Shown: one piece after another, positions 1 to 4,849 of the stretch
Layout of the letters: each line of letters starts with the position of its first letter
Position numbering within the stretch: the first letter of the stretch is position 1
Made by a program: the position numbers and the translations under genes
The notes under the pieces: generated by a model
Seen by the model: only the letters and a program-made list of their open reading frames with translations
What the model was told of the DNA's origin: nothing
Database searches by the model: none
From: Solobacterium sp.
GTDB taxonomy: Bacteria > Bacillota_I > Bacilli_A > Erysipelotrichales > Erysipelotrichaceae
Assembly (NCBI GenBank): GCA_017419465.1
Contig: JAFOLE010000235.1
Coordinates: 1-5,090, forward strand
Direction of reading: 5' to 3'
Length of the DNA stretch: 5,090 bases

Positions 1-2
1 GA

Positions 3-593
3 CAGAAGACCGGATTCTTTCTCGACCAGAAGTATAACCGCCGGGCCATCTGGCCGATTGCGAAGGGACGGACGGTTCTGGATTGCTGCACACATACGGG
101 AAGCTTTGCGATGAATGCCGCAAAAGCCGGCGCAAAACATGTGACCGCTTCGGATATTTCTGAATTTGCGCTGGAACAGGCAAAGCGGAATGCGGAGAAA
201 AACGGCCTGATTGGTAGGATGGATTTTGTCTGTTCGGATGTTTTTGAACTGCTGGAAAACCTGCGGAAAGCACCGAAAACCTACGACATGATCATCCTTG
301 ATCCGCCGGCATTTACCAAGAGCCGCCGGACCTTCTCCGCCGCAAGGAACGGGTACTTGAAGATCAATGCGGCCGCGATGCGCCTGCTGCCAAGAGGAGG
401 CTATCTTGCGACGGCTTCCTGCAGTCATTTCATGCCGAATGCGGAGTTCAGGGCAATGCTGAAAGAGGCTGCCGACAGTGCGGGTGTTTCGATCCGGATT
501 GTGGAAGAACGGCATGCGGCGATGGATCATCCGGTGCTCATGGCGGTCCCGGAAACCGAATATCTGAAATTCTACATTCTTCAGATCGTTTGA
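3..593 (+). CDS. RlmI-like 23S rRNA (cytosine-C5) methyltransferase, 3' part
   Basis: This is the C-terminal 196 residues of a class I SAM-dependent rRNA methyltransferase of the RlmI/YccW family, which methylates C5 of a cytosine in 23S rRNA (C1962 in E. coli). The reading frame is open from the window edge, so the start and the expected N-terminal PUA-type RNA-binding domain lie outside. The visible part opens with QKTGFFLDQ and NRR, the usual lead-in to the catalytic domain. The SAM-binding motif I follows (VLDCCTHTGSFA, visible residues 25-36), then an acidic SAM-ribose strand (TASDIS). The catalytic-site motif DPPAF is at 300-314. ASCSHFM carries the conserved cysteine (codon 420-422) that would form the covalent intermediate. 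The C-terminal AAMDHPV and YLKFY also fit the family. The stop is TGA at 591-593. No clear terminator follows. The family is well supported; the exact target base is inferred from homology. Confidence 0.9.
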   Translation, partial: QKTGFFLDQKYNRRAIWPIAKGRTVLDCCTHTGSFAMNAAKAGAKHVTASDISEFALEQAKRNAEKNGLIGRMDFVCSDVFELLENLRKAPKTYDMIILDPPAFTKSRRTFSAARNGYLKINAAAMRLLPRGGYLATASCSHFMPNAEFRAMLKEAADSAGVSIRIVEERHAAMDHPVLMAVPETEYLKFYILQIV

Positions 594-616
594 AGTACCC
601 TTTGAAAATCGAAAAA

Positions 617-644
617 TTTCACTGCAGTTTCACGAATTGTGAAA
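617..644. repeat. TTTCAC direct and inverted repeat cluster upstream of carD promoter
   Basis: TTTCAC occurs at 617-622 and again at 628-633, an 11-base step or about one helical turn. Its inverted copy GTGAAA is at 639-644, so 628-644 forms a 6-bp inverted repeat around a 5-base centre. The palindrome ACTGCAGT lies between the direct copies at 621-628. The cluster sits just upstream of the expected -35 position of the carD promoter, where an activator or a cooperative regulator could bind. There is no T-tract after the hairpin, so it does not look like a terminator for the methyltransferase gene. The repeats are seen; a binding role is inference. Confidence 0.4.
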
Positions 645-674
645 ACCGCCACATACTGCTCACCATGCGTTTTG

Positions 675-683
675 TGCTATAAT
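675..683 (+). promoter_or_regulatory. Extended -10 promoter of carD
   Basis: TGCTATAAT gives a perfect TATAAT hexamer at 678-683 with the TGn extension directly upstream. No good -35 hexamer is found 16-18 bases upstream; the best windows around 654-660 are poor matches, which fits an extended -10 promoter. The predicted transcription start is near 690. The leader would then be about 15 bases, holding only the ribosome binding site before the GTG start at 705. This placement also argues against any translation start upstream of 690. Confidence 0.7.
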
Positions 684-692
684 GCAGGTAAT

Positions 693-700
693 GGAGGTGA
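693..700 (+). promoter_or_regulatory. Ribosome binding site deciding the carD GTG start
   Basis: GGAGGTGA is a near-perfect complement to the 16S rRNA 3' end. Its GGAGG core ends 7 bases before the GTG at 705. It selects this GTG over an in-frame GTG at 639, which would add 22 residues with no family similarity and lies upstream of the -10 box. Confidence 0.85.
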
Positions 701-704
701 GATC

Positions 705-1250
705 GTGTACAAAGTAAATGATGTCGTTGTGTACCGGCGTGATGTATGCCGGATTACCGGAAAAAAGAAGAGCGATTTTACTGGCGAAATGTGCTACGTG
801 CTTGTGCCGTATAACAGTACGGATAATTCCGTCACGATGCAGGTACCGGTTTCCAACAAAGCAGGCCACCTCAGAGATCTTGTTTCCAAAGATCAGATCG
901 ATGAACTGATTCAGAATGCGCCGGGTATAGAGACACTGGAGTCGAAACCCGCAAATATGAAGAGTCAGTATGCGACATTGATGAAAGGAGATTCCCTGGA
1001 GGATCTCATCTGCATTATCAAAACATCCTACCTCCGCAATGATGAGCGGATGAAAAATCACAAAAAACTCGCCAGCATTGACGCGGAGTATCTGGATAAG
1101 GCCGAAAAGCTTCTGTACTCAGAACTGTCGGTTGCGCTGGATATGACATACGATGAGTCCAAGGAATTTTTTGAAAAAGAAGTGGCACTTGTCGAAAAGC
1201 GGAATGCGAAAGCAAAAACAAAATCAAAAGCCAGGGCAAAAGCGAGCTGA
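705..1250 (+). CDS. CarD family transcriptional regulator (RNA polymerase-binding)
   Basis: The predicted protein has 181 residues and a GTG start. CarD proteins bind the RNA polymerase beta subunit through an N-terminal Tudor-like domain and contact promoter DNA with a C-terminal helical domain, tuning open-complex stability, often at rRNA promoters. Residues 2-62 match the N-terminal domain: YKVNDVVVY, a beta-rich stretch ending in YVLVPY, then MQVPVSN and LRDLVSK, in the usual order (VVY...VPV.N...LR.L.SK). Residues about 83-164 are helical, with MKGDSLEDL and the long KLASIDAEYLDKAEKLLYSEL helix region typical of the family. Two features are unusual. The protein contains no tryptophan at all, although the mycobacterial and myxobacterial homologues use a DNA-wedging Trp. 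It also ends in a lysine/arginine/alanine tail (165-181, 8 of 17 residues basic). The gene has its own promoter and ends in a strong hairpin terminator, so it is probably monocistronic. The family is confident; the regulated promoters are unknown. Confidence 0.87.
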   Translation: MYKVNDVVVYRRDVCRITGKKKSDFTGEMCYVLVPYNSTDNSVTMQVPVSNKAGHLRDLVSKDQIDELIQNAPGIETLESKPANMKSQYATLMKGDSLEDLICIIKTSYLRNDERMKNHKKLASIDAEYLDKAEKLLYSELSVALDMTYDESKEFFEKEVALVEKRNAKAKTKSKARAKAS

Positions 1251-1274
1251 TCCGGGGCCTTGCCGTAAACCATG

Positions 1275-1317
1275 AAAAAAAGCAATTCGTTCGTGTAATG
1301 AACCAATTGCTTTTTTG
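1275..1317. terminator. Bidirectional intrinsic terminator between carD and the sirtuin gene
   Basis: AAAAAAGCAATT (1276-1287) pairs with AATTGCTTTTTT (1305-1316). After one C/C mismatch, GTTC (1289-1292) continues the stem with GAAC (1300-1303), leaving a 7-base loop. The T run after the stem terminates carD on the plus strand, and the A run before it gives the same on the minus strand for the sirtuin transcript, whose stop codon lies only 4 bases away. One structure therefore serves both convergent genes. Confidence 0.9.
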
Positions 1318-1320
1318 TGG

Positions 1321-2055
1321 TCAGACATGAAGCTTCGGAAAGACATCGGAGAAGCTTGCCTGAATGAGGAGGTCCGCATTGCGGTCATACGGTGTGACGT
1401 CCCGGTTGATCAGAACAAGATGCTTTCCGCTGAAGTAGTTGATGAGTCCTGCGGCAGGATAGACAACCAGTGAAGTGCCAAGCACGATCAGTACATCAGC
1501 GCTCCGGATCGCCGCAATGGCGCCGCGGATCACCGGATCGGACAGGCCTTCTTCATACAGGACCACATCCGGTTTGATGATAGCTCCGTCCTTTTCACAG
1601 TGCGGAATTCCTTCGCACTGTTTGATATATTCGGCGGAATAGAACTGTCCGCACCGTGTGCAGTAGTTGCGCAGAACGCTGCCGTGCAGTTCATATACCT
1701 GTCTGGAGCCGGCTTTCTGATGAAGGCCGTCAATATTCTGTGTCACGACGCCGAGGGATTTCCCGGCCTTTTCGCATTCTGCCATGAATTTATGAGTCAG
1801 ATTCGGCTCGGCATCCAGATTGAGCATCTTATCCTTGTAGAACTCCCAGAACTCTTCCGGTTTCTGTTCAAAGAAATGATGGGAGACGATCTCTTCGGGC
1901 GGATACTTGTATTTCAGATGATACAGGCCGTCCTGTGAGCGGAAGTCCGGAATACCGCTGTCGGTACTGACACCGGCACCGGTGAAAAAGACGATGTGCT
2001 TTGCCTGGTCAATGATTTCCTGAAGCTGACTGATCTTTTCATCTAATGAGCTCAT
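1321..2055 (-). CDS. Sir2 family NAD-dependent protein deacylase (sirtuin)
   Basis: This is a 244-residue cytosolic sirtuin, the usual length for a bacterial single-domain Sir2. It removes acetyl or other acyl groups from lysines using NAD+, releasing nicotinamide and O-acyl-ADP-ribose. Motifs in order: GAGVSTDSGIPDFRS (26-40, NAD binding), TQNIDGLH (105-112), catalytic His124 in ELHGS, the small zinc domain (about 130-160), KPDVVLYEE (161-169), GTSL (193-196) and Asn217. The zinc ligands are unusual: CTRC (132, 135) is normal, but the second pair reads C153-E-K-D156, with an extra Cys147 nearby. No Tyr-x-x-Arg desuccinylase signature is apparent after PDFRS, which favours deacetylation. The ATG at 2055 is chosen because AGGAGG lies 8 bases upstream. 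The in-frame ATG at 2079 has only a weak site and adds 8 residues. The gene lies 25 bases after the WYL regulator stop and is probably co-transcribed with it. No fused effector domain is present, so a defence role is unlikely. Confidence 0.93.
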   Translation of the reverse strand: MSSLDEKISQLQEIIDQAKHIVFFTGAGVSTDSGIPDFRSQDGLYHLKYKYPPEEIVSHHFFEQKPEEFWEFYKDKMLNLDAEPNLTHKFMAECEKAGKSLGVVTQNIDGLHQKAGSRQVYELHGSVLRNYCTRCGQFYSAEYIKQCEGIPHCEKDGAIIKPDVVLYEEGLSDPVIRGAIAAIRSADVLIVLGTSLVVYPAAGLINYFSGKHLVLINRDVTPYDRNADLLIQASFSDVFPKLHV

Positions 2056-2063
2056 TTCAAATG

Positions 2064-2069
2064 CCTCCT
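2064..2069 (-). promoter_or_regulatory. Ribosome binding site deciding the sirtuin start
   Basis: On the minus strand this reads AGGAGG, followed by an 8-base spacer and ATG at 2055-2053. It lies inside the longer reading frame that begins at 2079, so it points to the shorter 244-residue protein. The longer start has only a GGAAGA-like sequence before it. Confidence 0.85.
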
Positions 2070-2080
2070 GTACTTTCATT

Positions 2081-3052
2081 TTAGTCTTCCGGATAGGTTT
2101 TCAGAACCGTTTTTGCAATTTTCCGCAGTTCATCAATCAGATCATCCGGACGCACCACTTCAATCCGGTCATAAAACATGAGGATCCAGGAAATCAGCGT
2201 CGGAGAAACCGAGGTCCGGATACTGACGGTAAAGTTCTCCGGTGAGATGGCGGAGATCATGACATCTTTTCCGAACTGATCAAACACGATGTTGGTCAGG
2301 CTGTTGTCACAGCGAAGCGTCACCGTACCGGGCTCACCGCGGTACATCATAAATGACGTCTCGATCCATCGCTTTGCGTCAAAGGGAACCGGATCCCATA
2401 CGTCATCGGCTGAAAGGGAAGACATCTTATCAACGCGGTAGTTGGCAAACGAATGATGGGTATCTGACCAACAGACACAATAGATCCGTCCGCTGTAGGA
2501 AAGTATGGAACATGGAAGCAGGTGATATGCCTGTCTGTTTCTGCGGTAGCGCTTCTGTCTGGTGACGGTAAGGTCATAGTACTGAAACCGTACGGAACGG
2601 CTTTCCTTGATCGCATCCAGCAGAATGGAGACCGATTCAAGTACGTCTTCATTATCCGTTTTTCCGGCAAACATCGCCGCCTCCGGCAGGGCATCCGCCT
2701 GATAGGTGCTCAGTTCCTGCAGAAGTTTTGCGCTGAGGGTTTCCGAGGCGGAGGGAGACAGGGAAGGCGATTCATATACCGCATTCCTTAAGAGAAGAAT
2801 TTCAGCCGGCGTATAGGTCCGCTGAATCCAGTATCCCTGTTTACCGCCGCTGCGGCTGAAGCGGATATCAAATCCGGCTTCCTGGAGTGCGCGCAGGGAA
2901 GCGTAGACGGCCTTGCGTTCGGCGGGGAAGCCTTCCTCTTCCAGAACGGAAATCAGCTCCGGCATGGAGATGCGGTGTGCAGGATCGCTGTGCTCCTGCA
3001 GGATCCGCAGAAGGGCCGGTGTCCGTCCGGCATTGACACGAATTTCATTCAT
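2081..3052 (-). CDS. HTH/WYL-domain transcriptional regulator (YafY-like)
   Basis: The protein has 323 residues with the standard layout of a WYL regulator. It begins with an N-terminal winged helix-turn-helix (about 11-78; recognition region ERKAVYASLRALQEAGFDI at 45-63, then the wing FSRSGGKQGYW). A linker follows, then the WYL domain (about 137-215) and a C-terminal WCX-like extension (about 243-318) with FYDRIEVVRPDDLIDEL. WYL domains bind ligands, in some cases nucleic acid or nucleotides, and control DNA binding; the ligand here is unknown. The W-Y-L signature is degenerate (RIYCVCWSD at 189-197), though the downstream NYRVDKM (204-210) with its conserved Arg206 is kept. The stop lies 25 bases before the chosen sirtuin start, so the pair looks like an operon. 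The ATG at 3052 has no Shine-Dalgarno and lies 6 bases after a -10 box. A later start at Met30 would remove the first HTH helix, so 3052 is preferred. Confidence 0.88.
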   Translation of the reverse strand: MNEIRVNAGRTPALLRILQEHSDPAHRISMPELISVLEEEGFPAERKAVYASLRALQEAGFDIRFSRSGGKQGYWIQRTYTPAEILLLRNAVYESPSLSPSASETLSAKLLQELSTYQADALPEAAMFAGKTDNEDVLESVSILLDAIKESRSVRFQYYDLTVTRQKRYRRNRQAYHLLPCSILSYSGRIYCVCWSDTHHSFANYRVDKMSSLSADDVWDPVPFDAKRWIETSFMMYRGEPGTVTLRCDNSLTNIVFDQFGKDVMISAISPENFTVSIRTSVSPTLISWILMFYDRIEVVRPDDLIDELRKIAKTVLKTYPED

Positions 3053-3058
3053 ATCTGC

Positions 3059-3067
3059 ATTGTACCA
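3059..3067 (-). promoter_or_regulatory. Extended -10 promoter of the WYL regulator, predicting a leaderless mRNA
   Basis: The minus strand reads TGGTACAAT (3067-3059), a TGn extension plus a 5-of-6 match to TATAAT. Six bases separate it from the ATG, so canonical spacing places the first transcribed base on the A of the start codon (3052). No clear -35 is seen. The 10-base inverted repeat CCATAAATGG (3065-3074) overlaps the TGn extension and could be an operator half-site, but it is too short to rely on. Confidence 0.5.
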
Positions 3068-3115
3068 TAAATGGGACAGTGATTTTGCGTTCTCCGGTTA
3101 GGATGATTACGGAAC

Positions 3116-3120
3116 GGAGG
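3116..3120 (+). promoter_or_regulatory. Ribosome binding site of the small membrane protein gene
   Basis: GGAGG is followed by 8 bases and ATG at 3129, which supports that start. CTCCG at 3092-3096 could pair with CGGAG at 3115-3119 and partly hide the site in the leader. I find no convincing promoter hexamers for this gene in the 76-base divergent gap. Confidence 0.75.
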
Positions 3121-3128
3121 TACACAGA

Positions 3129-3662
3129 ATGGATTACAGGATGAAATACATGGTGAATGAAGGAGTTCTGCTTCTCTCATATGCCTACGCGGCGAGCGGT
3201 TATATCACAGCGTCCGCAGCACTCGGTATTTTCAGCATCGTTCTTGCGGTATTCTGGCATTCCGGAAACTGCTTTCTTAACAACCTGCCGAAGATTCTTG
3301 CGGCAACGCTGATCCAGGTTCTGATGGTCTCCGTCTCACTCACACCGGAGAAAGGAATTGCGGCTGTGCTGCCTGCCTTCTGCAATACAGCCGTATCCTC
3401 ACTCTGGATGGAAAGCTCACGCCGGGCAGTCCGGCCGACAATCCGCATCCTTGCGGGAAGTCTTCCGGTATTCCTGGTTCTGTCTGCCGTAATGCCGGAG
3501 AGGGCGATCCGGTTTCTCACAGGAAGTATCGAACCGCGCAGCTCACTGCTGATCATGGTTCTGATGATCTTTCTTCCGCCGCTTGCCGGATATGCACGCA
3601 AAACCGTAAAGCGGCGGCGCATTTCATTGGGGCTCCGTGGGATTCCCGGCTATAATATGTAG
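3129..3662 (+). CDS. Small integral membrane protein of unknown function
   Basis: This is a 177-residue hydrophobic protein that I do not recognise. It has about four to five membrane-spanning stretches: residues about 12-43 (one long or two short segments), 54-70, 75-93, 106-121 and 138-155. A positively charged tail (RKTVKRRRI, 156-164) suggests a cytoplasmic C-terminus. SRRAVRPTIR at 96-105 is a likely cytoplasmic loop. It has no signal-peptide cleavage motif, no metal-binding cluster and no enzyme motif that I can see. Translation is supported by a strong ribosome binding site 8 bases before the ATG and by an uninterrupted frame with normal codon use. It ends in TAG 5 bases before the cation efflux gene and is likely co-transcribed with it, so it may be an accessory membrane partner, but no function can be assigned. 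It is divergent from the WYL regulator gene and could be under its control. Confidence 0.7.
   Translation: MDYRMKYMVNEGVLLLSYAYAASGYITASAALGIFSIVLAVFWHSGNCFLNNLPKILAATLIQVLMVSVSLTPEKGIAAVLPAFCNTAVSSLWMESSRRAVRPTIRILAGSLPVFLVLSAVMPERAIRFLTGSIEPRSSLLIMVLMIFLPPLAGYARKTVKRRRISLGLRGIPGYNM
3627..3656 (+). promoter_or_regulatory. Possible internal promoter of the cation efflux gene
   Basis: A perfect TATAAT lies at 3651-3656, with TTGGGG (3627-3632) 18 bases upstream as a weak -35 candidate. It sits inside the last codons of the upstream membrane protein gene. Transcription would begin about 3661-3665, leaving only 3-7 bases before the ATG at 3668. It could be a chance match, since the hexamer encodes the Tyr-Asn end of the upstream protein. 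Confidence 0.4.
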
Positions 3663-3667
3663 TTGTT

Positions 3668-4849
3668 ATGACGCAATGGCTGATTCGAACGTTTGTAAAG
3701 AATGCAGAGGAAACGCACCGTCTCGATGTGCGTTTTTCCTATAGTCTTCTGTCCGGCATTGTCGGAATCATATGCAATATTATCCTGTTTGCGGTAAAGC
3801 TCGTTACGGGAATCACGGCGGGTTCGGCAGCGGTACTGTCCGATGCCGTAAACAATCTCACCGACTGCATTTCCTGCATCCTTTCCCTCATCGGCAACAA
3901 GATCGCATCCAGGCCGGCGGACAATGAACATCCGTTCGGACATGGACGCATGGAATATGTGGTTTCCCTTGCGGCGGCAGCGCTGATCTTCTCGGCGGCC
4001 TATGAACTGTTTCTCAACGGCATCCGCAAGATCATTCATCCTTCCGGGCTCTTGTTTACGCCGGTGATGGGGATTGTGCTTGCGGCAACGATTGCCGTGA
4101 AATTCTGGATGAGCCGGTTCAACCGGACACTCGGAGACAAACTGGACCATCCCGCCATGAAAGCTGCGGCGGCCGACTCCATGAATGATGTGCTTGCGAC
4201 GGCGATGACACTGGTATCGTCCATACTGGCAATGCTGGTGCCGCGTATTCCGTTTGACGGCATCATGGGTGCGCTTGTGGCGGTCTATATCTTCTATGGC
4301 GGATATCAGCTGATGCATGAGATCATCGGAAAGCTGCTTGGTGATGAACCGGATGATGAACTGCGCAGAAAGATTGAGAAGATTCTCCTGCAGGAACCGG
4401 GTGTGCTCGGCGTGCATGATCTTGTGATTCATGACTACGGTGCCGGCAACCGGATGGGAACCGTACACGCAGAGGTAGACGGTGATCTGAGTCTGCGCCA
4501 GGCGCATGAGGTGATCGATGCCTGTGAATACCGTGTGGAACAGGAACTTCATGTCCAGCTCACGATTCATCCCGATCCTGCGGCGGTTGATTCCCTCACT
4601 ATGGAGCGGAAGAATAAGGCGCAGGAACTGCTGGACGAAATCGTTCCCGGGGCCGCGGTCCATGATTTTCAGGTTGCGGAACATGATGACAATCTGGTCT
4701 TCCGCTTTGATGCGGCGCTTCCGTTTGACTGTGATCTGAACCGGGACGGCATCCGCCGTCTGCTGGAAGAACGGCTTCAGGCTGCGGGAATCAAAGCGCA
4801 TTGTGAAATCACATTTGAACAGGGGTATTTCAGTGAACGGAGTCAGTAG
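3668..4849 (+). CDS. Cation diffusion facilitator family transporter (divalent metal efflux, possibly Mn2+)
   Basis: This 393-residue inner-membrane antiporter of the CDF family exports divalent metal ions in exchange for protons. It has six membrane segments: about 26-47, 53-76, 97-117, 127-147, 170-192 and 195-213. The transport site pairs SDAVNN in segment 2 (Asp59, Asn63) with ADSMND in segment 5 (Asp170, Asp174). The signature EHPFGHGRMEY (87-97) lies between segments 2 and 3. A cytoplasmic ferredoxin-like domain follows (about 226-305: GDEPDDEL, VHDLVIHDYG, HAEVDGD, QLTIHPDP). A second similar-sized domain (about 312-390) makes it longer than the classic 300-residue CDFs, as in many Firmicute homologues. 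The Asn/Asp-Asp/Asp site recalls MntE-type manganese exporters rather than His-containing zinc pumps; that is inference. The start has no Shine-Dalgarno but lies 5 bases after the previous stop, so translation may be coupled. The 3' end overlaps the next gene by 17 bases. Confidence 0.93.
   Translation: MTQWLIRTFVKNAEETHRLDVRFSYSLLSGIVGIICNIILFAVKLVTGITAGSAAVLSDAVNNLTDCISCILSLIGNKIASRPADNEHPFGHGRMEYVVSLAAAALIFSAAYELFLNGIRKIIHPSGLLFTPVMGIVLAATIAVKFWMSRFNRTLGDKLDHPAMKAAAADSMNDVLATAMTLVSSILAMLVPRIPFDGIMGALVAVYIFYGGYQLMHEIIGKLLGDEPDDELRRKIEKILLQEPGVLGVHDLVIHDYGAGNRMGTVHAEVDGDLSLRQAHEVIDACEYRVEQELHVQLTIHPDPAAVDSLTMERKNKAQELLDEIVPGAAVHDFQVAEHDDNLVFRFDAALPFDCDLNRDGIRRLLEERLQAAGIKAHCEITFEQGYFSERSQ
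4821..4825 (+). promoter_or_regulatory. Ribosome binding site deciding the DMT transporter GTG start
   Basis: AGGGG lies inside the end of the cation efflux gene, 7 bases before GTG at 4833. It favours this GTG over the in-frame ATG at 4887, which has no such site and would cut into the first membrane segment. Confidence 0.65.

Noticed and set aside
617..650. A terminator for the rRNA methyltransferase gene in the TTTCAC/GTGAAA hairpin
   Set aside because: The stem is AT-rich, only 6 bp long, and is not followed by a T run on the plus strand.
639..704. A longer CarD protein starting at the in-frame GTG at 639
   Set aside because: The -10 box lies at 678-683 and an ideal ribosome binding site precedes GTG 705. 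The extra 22 residues are not CarD-like.
660..1239. Several short minus-strand frames opposite carD
   Set aside because: They overlap a supported gene, have no ribosome binding sites and show no recognisable protein features.
2056..2079. A sirtuin start at the ATG at 2079
   Set aside because: It has only a weak ribosome binding site, while AGGAGG sits 8 bases before the ATG at 2055. The eight extra residues are not needed for the fold, though it is not excluded.
1321..3052. A Sir2-based antiphage defence module with a WYL regulator
   Set aside because: Defence Sir2 proteins are usually large and fused or paired with other effector domains. This is a compact 244-residue deacylase with intact catalytic and NAD motifs and no partner effector.
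3082..3110. A promoter for the small membrane protein gene (TAGGAT at 3099-3104 or GATTAC at 3105-3110)
   Set aside because: Both are poor -10 matches with no acceptable -35 at normal spacing, so no promoter is called here.
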